A DNA stretch of 64,000 bases, taken from positions 3,410,001-3,474,000 of the forward strand of contig OZ246004.1 in the NCBI GenBank assembly GCA_965230495.1. Reading direction: 5' to 3'. Within the stretch, counting starts at the first letter, position 1; each line of letters opens with the position of its first letter. The stretch is from JACJYM01 sp965230495. Its GTDB lineage: Bacteria > Bacteroidota > Bacteroidia > Chitinophagales > Saprospiraceae. The position numbers and the translations under genes were made by a program. A model generated the notes under the pieces. That model worked only from the letters and a program-made list of their open reading frames with translations, was not told where the DNA came from and did not search any database. Shown in pieces: positions 26,571 to 34,888 of the stretch.

Positions 26571-27238
26571 AAAAATATGTGGGTGTTTTAGGTGGACTTG
26601 GGCATAGAGCAACAATGCTTGCCTATGAAAAATTAAATAAACTATACCAACTCAAATACGGTTTAGAACATACATGCCCGATAAGGCTTCTGAGCATTGA
26701 TTTCAAAGAAATAAACTCTTTTCTTCCAAACGGGATTGAGGAGGCATCGGAGCTACTTAAACCTTTTATTCAGGAAGTGCACAACTTAGATGTTGTCGCG
26801 ACAATAATGATCAATAATACCTTACATGAAGCATATGATCTAATAGAAGAGGATTTAATAGGGAAAAAACCTTTTGGACATATAGGACTTTTAGTCCGAG
26901 AACAAGTAACAAAAAAAGGAGCAAATAGAGTTTTGTTGATAGGGACAAAACATACGATGAATTCTGATTATTTTCGTCAGTCTTTGGGATCAACTATCGA
27001 TGTAGTAATTCCAGACCAACCTCTCCAACGAAAATTAGAGATGTTACGTAAAGTTTATTTTAACTCACATGATGAAATATTGGCTAATGAATGTTTTTCT
27101 GAATTAAAAAAGATAGAGGTGGATGTGGTAGTTGTGGCTTGCACAGAATTGTCATTGGCATTTGAAATATTATTCGAGGATCATTGGATAGATACTATGG
27201 ATCTTCAATGTCAGTTTGCCATTGACCATTTGGAGTAG
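26567..27238 (+). CDS. Asp/Glu-racemase-superfamily protein with the first catalytic Cys missing
   Basis: The 223-residue protein has the superfamily's opening (YVGVLGGLGHRAT) and C-terminal VVACTELSLAFE (Cys192). The usual N-terminal Cys in PCNT is Asn here: MINNTLHEAY (Asn83). Single-Cys members such as E. coli YgeA use a Thr at that site, so the enzyme could still be active, or it may not be a racemase at all. It overlaps egtD by ATGA, which suggests a link to histidine or ergothioneine chemistry, though this is only context. Its ordinary neighbour genes do not include murein enzymes, arguing against MurI. Confidence 0.75.
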   Translation: MKKYVGVLGGLGHRATMLAYEKLNKLYQLKYGLEHTCPIRLLSIDFKEINSFLPNGIEEASELLKPFIQEVHNLDVVATIMINNTLHEAYDLIEEDLIGKKPFGHIGLLVREQVTKKGANRVLLIGTKHTMNSDYFRQSLGSTIDVVIPDQPLQRKLEMLRKVYFNSHDEILANECFSELKKIEVDVVVVACTELSLAFEILFEDHWIDTMDLQCQFAIDHLE

Positions 27239-27282
27239 ATTGCATTGAGTGTTATATAAGCAACAGAAAATTTACTCCTGAC

Positions 27283-30090
27283 TTATTTCAACTTTTGCTT
27301 CATATAGTGTCCGGTATAGGATTCCTTTACCTTAACAATGTCCTCTGGCACTCCTTGAAATAATAGATGACCTCCATTCTCACCTCCATCAGGGCCTAAG
27401 TCAATTAACCAATCCGCACTCTTGATTACATCAAGATTGTGTTCTATGATAAGAACAGTATGTCCGTTTTCAACTAGGGCATTAAAAGCATCGAGCAGTT
27501 TAAGAACATCATGGAAATGTAAACCGGTGGTGGGTTCATCAAAAATAAATAATATGGACTTATTGCCACTATCTTTACCTAGATAGGAGGCCAATTTGAC
27601 TCTTTGAGCTTCACCACCCGATAGAGTACTGGATGCTTGTCCAAGTTTGACATAACCTAATCCCACATCATCAAGAGGCTGTAGTCTTGTTACAATATCT
27701 TTTTTCTTTTCAAAAAACTGTATAGCCTCCGATACACTCAGATCAAGAACTTCAGAAATATTTTTGCCTTCATATTTGACTTCCAGTATTTCCTTTTTGA
27801 ACCTTTTTCCATTGCATTCTTCACATAGAAGATTTACATCAGCGAGAAATTGCATTTCCACGGTAATGGTTCCGTCACCATTGCAATTTTCACATCTTCC
27901 ACCATCAATATTGAAAGAAAAGTGTTTGGTTTGATAGCCTCGTATTTTTGACAATTGCTGATTAGCGAATAACTTTCTAATAGAGTCATATGCTTTTACG
28001 TAGGTAACGGGATTCGATCTGCTTGATTTACCAATAGGAGATTGACTGATCATCTCCACATGATCTATTTGAGAAATATCTCCGGAAATTTTATCGTGTT
28101 TTCCAATATTCAAACCAATAGGTTCTCCCAAACTACGTTTTAACTCCGGATATAAAATGTGCTTCACAAGACTGGTTTTTCCAGAACCTGAAACACCACT
28201 TATGACAGAGATAACATTGAGAGGAATGACAATATCAATGTTTTTTAGATTGTGTTGTTTGGCTCCAAATATCTCTATTTTATTGGTAAAAGTCCTTCTT
28301 AATACTGGTAACGGAATCTTGCGTTTTTCGTTAATATAATCGGCAGTAAGACTGTTTTTCTTTGTTTTTTTAAAGTCCGACATGGACCCTGCGAAAACTA
28401 TTTCACCACCATTTATTCCGGCTAATGGACCTACATCGACAATGGTGTCCGCATTTCTTATAACATCTTCTTCATGTTCAACTACAATTACCGTATTACC
28501 TAAATCTCTCAGATTCTTTAAAACGGCCACTAGCTTTTCTGTGTCTTTGGGATGCAGACCTATGCTTGGTTCATCTAAGATGTATAATGAGTTAGTTAAA
28601 TTACTTCCGAGCGTCCTAGTGAGGTTAATTCTTTGAGTTTCTCCTCCAGAGAGGGTGTTGGCCGGTCGGTCAATATTAAGATATCCTAGTCCGATATTTT
28701 TCATTGTATCTAAGCGAGTTTTAACCTCTTGGATTATTCTCTTCGCTATTTCGGTATCTTGTTCAGACAAAGAAATGTTGTCAATATATTCTGAAAGTTC
28801 GGTAATGCTAATTTTAATAAGTGTACTGATATCTCTGTCATCGACTTTTACATATTTGGTTTCTTTTCGGAGTCTGCCGCCTTTACATTCAGGACAGTTT
28901 GTTTTACCGCGATATCTTGCTAATAAGACACGGTTTTGAATTTTATATGTTTGTTTCTCCAATTCTCCAAAATAGCCACCAATAGTTGCCCATGTGTCGG
29001 CTTCGTACCATAGAGTATCTTTCTGTTTTTGAGTAAGAGAATGATAAGGTTTGTGAATCGGAAATTCAATTTTTGAAGCGAATAGAATGAATTCCTGAAG
29101 CCATTGCTTTCCTTTTTCACTTCTCCAGGGAACTACAGCATCCTCATAAATAGATAAACTTTCATCCGGAATAACTTTAGCCTCATCAATGCCGATCACT
29201 TTTCCGTAGCCTTCACATTTAGGGCAAGCACCATATGGGTTATTATAATTAAATAGTTGTGGACTCAACTCAGGAAATTCAATTCCATCAAGTTCGAAAC
29301 GATTGTTGAAGTTTCTTTTTTCTTTACCCAATATCTCAACGATACACTGCCCCTCACCTTCATTAAATGCAGTTAATACAGAATCGGAAACCCTATTGAT
29401 GTTGTTTTCTTCCTGAGATAAACCAAATCTATCAATTAAGATCAAAACCTCATTTTTCAGACTTTCAACTTTTGTCTTTATTAGTTTAGATTTGGATTCC
29501 AGAAATTCCTCAATATACATTAGTTGGTTATCAATACTTACGCGACTATATCCTTTTTGGAGAAAAAGAGAGAGTTCTTCTTGTAGTGTCTTATCGCCTT
29601 TTGTTCTTAGTGAGATAAATAGCTGAGCTCTGTCTTCTGAGGGGTGATTGAAAATAAAGTCCACTACATCTCTTACTTCGTGCTTTTTAACCTCTTGCCC
29701 TGATACCGGACTGTATGTTTTCCCGACTCTTGCAAATAGAAGTCTCAGGTAATCATAAATCTCCGTAAGAGAGCCAACTGTACTTCGGGAATTGGAGGAG
29801 CTAACTCTTTGCTCTATGGCAATGGCAGGACAAATTCCCTTGATAAAATCAACTTCCGGTTTTTTCATTTTATCTAGGAATTGTCGTGCATATGAGGACA
29901 AAGACTCCACATATCTTCTCTGACCTTCGGCATAGAGGGTGTCCATGATCAATGTTGACTTACCTGATCCCGATAGCCCGGTTACCACAACTAAATTGTT
30001 CTTGTCAATTTTGAGATCGACATTTTTTAGGTTATTGGTTCGAGCACCTTTGATATAAATTTGGTTTTTAAGTTCTGCCTCTTCTGTCAT
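27283..30090 (-). CDS. uvrA: UvrA, nucleotide-excision-repair ATPase
   Basis: The 935-residue protein is a full UvrA. The two ABC ATPase halves have Walker A motifs (GLSGSGKSTL, GVSGSGKTSLV) and signatures (LSGGETQRINL, LSGGEAQRVKLASYL), and zinc-finger clusters CPKCEGYG and CPECKGGRL in the first half and RCENCNGDGTI with CEECNGKRF in the second. It damages-scans DNA with UvrB in the cytoplasm. A -7 box lies 44 nt upstream on the minus strand (30134-30141). It stands alone; uvrB is not in the window. Confidence 0.97.
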   Translation of the reverse strand: MTEEAELKNQIYIKGARTNNLKNVDLKIDKNNLVVVTGLSGSGKSTLIMDTLYAEGQRRYVESLSSYARQFLDKMKKPEVDFIKGICPAIAIEQRVSSSNSRSTVGSLTEIYDYLRLLFARVGKTYSPVSGQEVKKHEVRDVVDFIFNHPSEDRAQLFISLRTKGDKTLQEELSLFLQKGYSRVSIDNQLMYIEEFLESKSKLIKTKVESLKNEVLILIDRFGLSQEENNINRVSDSVLTAFNEGEGQCIVEILGKEKRNFNNRFELDGIEFPELSPQLFNYNNPYGACPKCEGYGKVIGIDEAKVIPDESLSIYEDAVVPWRSEKGKQWLQEFILFASKIEFPIHKPYHSLTQKQKDTLWYEADTWATIGGYFGELEKQTYKIQNRVLLARYRGKTNCPECKGGRLRKETKYVKVDDRDISTLIKISITELSEYIDNISLSEQDTEIAKRIIQEVKTRLDTMKNIGLGYLNIDRPANTLSGGETQRINLTRTLGSNLTNSLYILDEPSIGLHPKDTEKLVAVLKNLRDLGNTVIVVEHEEDVIRNADTIVDVGPLAGINGGEIVFAGSMSDFKKTKKNSLTADYINEKRKIPLPVLRRTFTNKIEIFGAKQHNLKNIDIVIPLNVISVISGVSGSGKTSLVKHILYPELKRSLGEPIGLNIGKHDKISGDISQIDHVEMISQSPIGKSSRSNPVTYVKAYDSIRKLFANQQLSKIRGYQTKHFSFNIDGGRCENCNGDGTITVEMQFLADVNLLCEECNGKRFKKEILEVKYEGKNISEVLDLSVSEAIQFFEKKKDIVTRLQPLDDVGLGYVKLGQASSTLSGGEAQRVKLASYLGKDSGNKSILFIFDEPTTGLHFHDVLKLLDAFNALVENGHTVLIIEHNLDVIKSADWLIDLGPDGGENGGHLLFQGVPEDIVKVKESYTGHYMKQKLK

Positions 30091-30133
30091 GTCTTATTAT
30101 ACAATAGTGTGTTTAGGTATCAGACTAAACAAG

Positions 30134-30141
30134 CAAAGGTA
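30134..30141 (-). promoter_or_regulatory. Candidate -7 box for uvrA
   Basis: On the minus strand this reads TACCTTTG, matching TAnnTTTG, 44 nt before the uvrA start. No spaced TTG. Confidence 0.5.
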
Positions 30142-30305
30142 CGGTAAGTTATAAATTTTAACACATTTTAACATATATAATAAAAGTGTTTGTAATTGCC
30201 TGAATGTCAAATTATTAAAATCTATTCTGTGAATGAAAATCTTAAAGGCGGAAGAAGATTATAATATTTTATAATTTGAGATGATCATCGAACACTTATT
30301 TGTCA

Positions 30306-30313
30306 TATATTTG
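30306..30313 (+). promoter_or_regulatory. Candidate -7 box for the sigma-factor gene
   Basis: TATATTTG matches TAnnTTTG and lies 119 nt before the ATG at 30433, which would give a long leader. Confidence 0.35.
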
Positions 30314-30432
30314 TATAACATTTGTTTAATTAAAATCTAAAAAGAAAACGCCTATAGCTTAAAAACATCTACACTGAATTAAGAAAATTTAGAAGGTATT
30401 TTTTCAAAATAAGACTTAAAATTAATTTAGTT

Positions 30433-31014
30433 ATGGATGTAATGGCAATGAACGATAAGCAGCTCATCAATGCTTATTTAAATGGAAAAGACAAGGCGTT
30501 TGAAGTTTTACTAAATCGGCATAAAGAAAGAATCTATACGCAAATTTATTTATTTGTTAAGGATAGAGATTTAGCGGAAGATTTGTTTCAGGACGTATTT
30601 ATTAAAATAATTGACACTTTAAGAAGGGGGAAATATAATCATGAGGGCAAGTTTTTGCAGTGGGCCATGAGGATATCCTATAATATGTGTATCGATCATT
30701 TTAGAAAAAATAAGAAAAAGACAAAAGTATCTTCTACTGAAACTTTTGACATCTTTGATGTGCTTGAAAGCAAAGATGATAATATGGAGACGAATATTAT
30801 TAAGAGTCAAATTCATCTTAAGGTAAGAGAGCTTATTGATAGTTTGCCTCACGAACAACGAGAAGTGGTTATCTTAAGACATTATGCAGATATGAGTTTT
30901 AAGGAAATATCTCAAATGACTAACGTAAGTATTAACACCGCTTTAGGTCGGATGAGGTATGCATTGATTAATATGAGAAAGGAAATAGGAGAAAGAGAGT
31001 TTGTTTTCAAATAA
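30433..31014 (+). CDS. ECF-type RNA polymerase sigma factor
   Basis: The 193-residue protein has sigma region 2 (YLNGKDKAFEVLLNRHKERIY, DLAEDLFQDVFIKII, FLQWAMRISYNMCIDHFRK) and region 4 (LPHEQREVVILRHYADMSFKEISQ, MTNVSINTALGRMRYAL). These are the two domains that ECF sigma factors need to bind -10 and -35 elements. It has no adjacent anti-sigma gene; it faces a VWA/YfbK-type surface protein convergently across a terminator, not divergently. It may start at the ATG at 30433, 30442 or 30448. Confidence 0.92.
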   Translation: MDVMAMNDKQLINAYLNGKDKAFEVLLNRHKERIYTQIYLFVKDRDLAEDLFQDVFIKIIDTLRRGKYNHEGKFLQWAMRISYNMCIDHFRKNKKKTKVSSTETFDIFDVLESKDDNMETNIIKSQIHLKVRELIDSLPHEQREVVILRHYADMSFKEISQMTNVSINTALGRMRYALINMRKEIGEREFVFK

Positions 31015-31043
31015 TAGATAATAAATAGATAGCGTTTTACTAA

Positions 31044-31084
31044 AAGGAAGAGCCATGAATCAATTTCATGGCTCTTCCTTTTTT
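31044..31084. terminator. Strong terminator between convergent genes
   Basis: AAGGAAGAGCCATGAA and its complement form a 16-bp perfect stem with a 5-nt loop, followed by a T run on the plus strand. It can close the sigma gene and, from the other side, the gene at 31150. Confidence 0.85.
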
Positions 31085-31149
31085 AGCGAATAACCAGTGC
31101 TTTTAACCTAAGAGTACCTGCCTAGTTATAAAGAGGCATTTTTATGAAT

Positions 31150-33183
31150 TTATTTATGCTGAACAATGTTCTGATCATCCAGAAGAGCAGTAGTTTTAAT
31201 TAAATTAATAAATTCAACTTTATAACCTTCTTTATCAGTAATCTTAGGATTTTCAGCAAGGTTTACGGCCATTTCGTAATCTTTATTCTCTATAAACTTA
31301 CTATCTCTAAGTATTTGTCCAAAGTAGGCCACAGATAACGAAAATTTGACCTCGACGTTTATCTCTCCCAAAGACTTGACTTGATTGCTCACACTTTGCA
31401 CTATTTTAATGGAATTAGATTCATTCGGTTTCTTGTAACGAAATTTAATACTAGCTAATTCGCCATTATCTATGCCGGAAACAGTATTCGTTTGATACTT
31501 TAGAGGATCGACTTTTCCAATGAAATTACTTCTTACATCAGTAGGAACTATTTCATATATAGCTGTTACGGTATGACCTGAGCCCAATTCTCCGGCATCT
31601 ATTTTATCATTATTGAAGTCCTCTTTGTTAAGTAGTCTTGATTCGTAACCGATAAGTCGATAGGCTTGAACATAGGCTGGATTAAACTCTATCTGTATTT
31701 TTACATCTTTGGCAATTGTAAACAATGTCCCTCCAAATTCAGAAACTAGAACTTTTTTTGCCTCTCTAGCATTATCAATATATGCATGGTTGCCATTTCC
31801 TTTTTGAGCGAGAACCTGCATTTTATCATCTTTATAATTACCCATACCGTAACCTAATATAGAGAAAAAGACCCCTGACTTTCTTTCTTTTTCTACTAAG
31901 TCTTCTAATGATGCATTATCACTTATTCCCACATTAAAATCTCCGTCTGTGGCTAGTATTACTCTATTATTACCATCTTGTATAAAGTTTTCTTTAGCTA
32001 TTTTATAGGCTGTTAGTATTCCTTCAGCACCCGCTGTTGAACCTCCAGATTTCAAGGATTCTAATGCTCTAATGATCTTTTCTTTTTCAGCTGCCGGAGT
32101 AGAGGAAAGAGCTACCCCGGCTCTACCTGCATAAGTCACTATGGCTACCTTATCCTCGCTTCTAAGTTTTGTTAGTAGCATCTTAAAGGAAGAGATTACT
32201 AGAGGTAATTTGTTAGATTGGTTCATTGAACCGGAGACATCTATCAGAAAGACTAGGTTAGAGGGGGAGAGCTCTTTGTAATCGATTCTTTTTCCTTGTA
32301 GACCTATATGCAATAACTGATGGCCAGTATTCCATGGGCACTTGGTTAACGTGTTGTGAATTGCAAAGGGGTGATTGTCTTTAGGGTCTTCATAGTTATA
32401 ATCAAAGTAATTGATCATTTCTTCTATCCTTACGGCATCAGTGGGGGGCATTTGACCATTATTTAAATACCTTCTTATATTGGTGTACGCAGCTTTGTCT
32501 ACATCAATAGAAAAAGTGGATAGGGCTTCTTCTTGTGGTCTTATAAAAACATTTTCTGCAAATTGTCCATAAGATTCGTTGTTTTCATGAAAAATAATAG
32601 GTCCATTGTCTCTAGCGTTGACATTATCAGATTTAACTCGAACGCCATCAATATAATAAACTGCTTCTTTTGACCGTCCTCGTCCTATAGATATATCCTC
32701 ACTGGAAACTCCTGCTGATGTGGCAGAGATTTCATCTATGTTTTTTACCGGCATTGATTTAATGGATTCAGCAGTTATTGTCGATCCCGAGGTTGTCCTG
32801 TCCATATCAATCGATGGAGTTTTATAGTCTATTACTGTTATTTCTTCTAATATTTCACCTTCAAAAAGAGCTATATTTAAGGTGTTCGCTTTTCCCTTTT
32901 CGATTGTAAATCCCCCTACTTTTTTGGAAGTATAACCTACATAAGAGGCTTCGACGTCATATACACCGGGATCCAGATTCTTGAATTCATAGTTGCCGTC
33001 AAAATCTGTTTCTGTTCCTTGAATCAATTTTCCATTCTGATATAAGACGACACGTCCGAAGATGATAGGCTCATTTGTTTTTAACTCGTAAACCTTTCCG
33101 GCTAGAGTTGTTTCTGAGATGTCTACCCAGGATACCATAAGAACAGCTAAGAGACTTAATAAAAGAGTTTTCAAATATTTCAT
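31150..33183 (-). CDS. VWA/YfbK-type protein with CarboxypepD_reg and plug-like domain
   Basis: The 677-residue protein has a signal peptide, a CarboxypepD_reg/CnaB-type domain (about 25-110, LAGKVYELKTNEPIIFGRVVLYQ), and a TonB-plug-like segment at about 120-180 (SGSTITAESIKSMPVKNIDE, RGRSKEAVYYIDGVRV). Then follow the N-terminal YfbK/VWF-associated domain (ALSTFSIDVDKAAYTNIRRYL), a von Willebrand A domain with MIDAS DVSGSMNQSNK at about 310-480, and a DUF3520-like C-terminus. There is no TonB barrel. The plug and reg domains seem borrowed from outer-membrane receptors, and VWA domains bind proteins through a metal. A periplasmic or surface assembly role is plausible. The shortened paralogue lies 25 bp upstream. 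Confidence 0.85.
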   Translation of the reverse strand: MKYLKTLLLSLLAVLMVSWVDISETTLAGKVYELKTNEPIIFGRVVLYQNGKLIQGTETDFDGNYEFKNLDPGVYDVEASYVGYTSKKVGGFTIEKGKANTLNIALFEGEILEEITVIDYKTPSIDMDRTTSGSTITAESIKSMPVKNIDEISATSAGVSSEDISIGRGRSKEAVYYIDGVRVKSDNVNARDNGPIIFHENNESYGQFAENVFIRPQEEALSTFSIDVDKAAYTNIRRYLNNGQMPPTDAVRIEEMINYFDYNYEDPKDNHPFAIHNTLTKCPWNTGHQLLHIGLQGKRIDYKELSPSNLVFLIDVSGSMNQSNKLPLVISSFKMLLTKLRSEDKVAIVTYAGRAGVALSSTPAAEKEKIIRALESLKSGGSTAGAEGILTAYKIAKENFIQDGNNRVILATDGDFNVGISDNASLEDLVEKERKSGVFFSILGYGMGNYKDDKMQVLAQKGNGNHAYIDNAREAKKVLVSEFGGTLFTIAKDVKIQIEFNPAYVQAYRLIGYESRLLNKEDFNNDKIDAGELGSGHTVTAIYEIVPTDVRSNFIGKVDPLKYQTNTVSGIDNGELASIKFRYKKPNESNSIKIVQSVSNQVKSLGEINVEVKFSLSVAYFGQILRDSKFIENKDYEMAVNLAENPKITDKEGYKVEFINLIKTTALLDDQNIVQHK

Positions 33184-33208
33184 GATTTAAATATTTATGA
33201 TGAATTAA

Positions 33209-33649
33209 TTAGTTTCGATTAGAAAAATTTTTTATTTCTGAAGCATTGATAATACGTCCAGAGGAAGTGTTGAAATGATTTATTAGTGGGGGGTCAAACC
33301 ACATCTGAACTGAACATCGAGGAAGTAGATCAGACTCTTGAAGTTTAAGATTTACAATCAAAAAAAGATCGGAAGTAGGAATGATTTCTATGGTTTTTTT
33401 GCTTGGTCTATAGCCAACATAAGAAGCTTCTAGTTTATAAACCCCTGGTTTTAGACCATCGAGAGAATATTCTCCTTCAAAGCCAGTTTCCGTGCCAGTG
33501 AGTAAGAGTCCATCTTTGTAAATAGTTACAGTACCAAAAATAATAGGCTCGTCATTGTTTACATCTGTTACTTTATCTTCAATGGTTGTCTGAGACCAAG
33601 TGGTAGTGGGTATAGCTAGCAATATTAAAACCAGTGATTTAAATTTCAT
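33209..33649 (-). CDS. Short CarboxypepD_reg protein, truncated paralogue of the neighbour
   Basis: The 146-residue protein has a signal peptide (MKFKSLVLILLAIPTTTWSQ) and a CarboxypepD_reg domain with DEPIIFGTVTIYKDGLLLTGTETGFEGEY and GVYKLEASYVGY, close to the N-terminus of the gene that follows (NEPIIFG, GTETDFDGNYEF, GVYDVEASYVGY). The alignment continues into the plug-like part (INASEIKNF versus ITAESIKSMPVKN), then stops at 33209. It looks like a tandem duplicate cut off where the YfbK part would begin. It could still act as a short secreted protein. Confidence 0.65.
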   Translation of the reverse strand: MKFKSLVLILLAIPTTTWSQTTIEDKVTDVNNDEPIIFGTVTIYKDGLLLTGTETGFEGEYSLDGLKPGVYKLEASYVGYRPSKKTIEIIPTSDLFLIVNLKLQESDLLPRCSVQMWFDPPLINHFNTSSGRIINASEIKNFSNRN

Positions 33650-33786
33650 TTTTTTGTTTTACACTGGATAGATGAATAAAGAATGGGAAATACATAAATG
33701 AATGAAAAGTTTTTAAAAATTGGCAGAAATACATGGTCCACTTTGTATGGATATGTACATTAGCATATTGCTAAATTTAAAGTAAT

Positions 33787-34836
33787 ATGATTGATATTGG
33801 ATTGTTGAAAGAAGTTTGTGAGGTTCCAGGAGCACCAGGTTTTGAAAATGCTATTAGGAAAACGGTTATAAAACATATAAAACCGTTAGTAGATGAGTTC
33901 TACATTGACCCAATGGGAAATTTGGTAGCGATAAAAAAAGGAAGCGATTCGAGTAAAAAGGTTGCTGTTGCAGCTCATATGGATGAGATAAGTTTTATCG
34001 TATCGCATATTGATGATGATGGATTTATCAAATTCCATACACTAGGAGGTTTTGATCCTAAAACATTAACCGCACAAAGGGTTATTATACATGGTAAAGA
34101 GGATATCATAGGTGTTATGGGAACCAAGCCTATTCATCTTATGACGCCAGAAGAAAGGAGTAAAGCACCTCAAATAAAGGACTACTTTATTGATACTGGA
34201 TTAGATGCCGATGAGGTTAAAAAGATCGTAGAAATAGGTTCTCCCATTACAAGGGAGAGAGAACTTATTGAGATGGGAGATTGCGTAAATAGCAAATCTC
34301 TGGATAATAGAGTTTCGGTTTATATCCTGATTGAAACACTTAGAAATCTCAAAAACACGACTATTCCGTACGACTTATACGCAGTCTTTACTGTTCAAGA
34401 AGAAGTTGGTTTAAGAGGAGCTATGACAGTAGCTTCGGGTATCGATGCTATTTTTAGCATTTGTTTGGATGTGACGTTGGCATACGATTTACCTGGTGCA
34501 GCGGCACATGAAATGGTATCAAAATTAAATAAGGGGGCGGCTATTAAAATATTGGATGGAATGACAATTTGTGATCAGAGAATGGTCAACTATATGAAAC
34601 AGCAAGCCAATAATCATAACATTCCGTACCAATTGGAGATCTTACCTGCAGGAGGAACAGATACAGCGGGTATGCAGAGGTATACGAAGGGGGGATCAAT
34701 CGCTGGAGCAATAAGTATACCAACCAGATATTTACATCAGGTTATAGAAATGGCCAACAAAAATGATATTGGTTATTGCACAGAATTATTAACGAATTGT
34801 GTAAAAAACATAGATGGTTATTCCTGGGAATGGTAA
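33787..34836 (+). CDS. M42-family aminopeptidase
   Basis: The 349-residue cytosolic enzyme belongs to peptidase family M42 (glutamyl aminopeptidase or endoglucanase-M-like). Zinc ligands and catalytic residues appear in AAHMDEISFIVSHID (His64, Asp66), SKSLDNRVSVYILIETL, FTVQEEVGLRGAMTVASG and GGTDTAGMQRYTKGG. Known members form large tetrahedral dodecamers that clip N-terminal residues from short peptides. No signal peptide is present. A strong terminator follows. Confidence 0.92.
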   Translation: MIDIGLLKEVCEVPGAPGFENAIRKTVIKHIKPLVDEFYIDPMGNLVAIKKGSDSSKKVAVAAHMDEISFIVSHIDDDGFIKFHTLGGFDPKTLTAQRVIIHGKEDIIGVMGTKPIHLMTPEERSKAPQIKDYFIDTGLDADEVKKIVEIGSPITRERELIEMGDCVNSKSLDNRVSVYILIETLRNLKNTTIPYDLYAVFTVQEEVGLRGAMTVASGIDAIFSICLDVTLAYDLPGAAAHEMVSKLNKGAAIKILDGMTICDQRMVNYMKQQANNHNIPYQLEILPAGGTDTAGMQRYTKGGSIAGAISIPTRYLHQVIEMANKNDIGYCTELLTNCVKNIDGYSWEW

Positions 34837-34854
34837 TTGATTAGAATACAACAT

Positions 34855-34888
34855 AAAAAAGGGGACTTTAAAAGTCCCCTTTTTTTAA
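34855..34888. terminator. Bidirectional terminator between convergent genes
   Basis: GGGGACTT and AAGTCCCC, with A runs before and T runs after, form a short-loop hairpin that serves both strands: the M42 gene on the left and the dockerin gene on the right. Confidence 0.85.

Larger units (their letters stand above)
30091..30432. other. Divergent intergenic region between uvrA and a sigma-factor gene
   Basis: The 342 bp contain a minus-strand -7 box (30134-30141, for uvrA) and a plus-strand -7 box (30306-30313, for the sigma factor). No ORF or RNA gene is evident. The stretch is very AT-rich. Confidence 0.5.

Noticed and set aside
34855..34888. Inverted repeat as a regulator site
   Set aside because: A and T runs flank the stem between convergent genes, which marks a bidirectional terminator.
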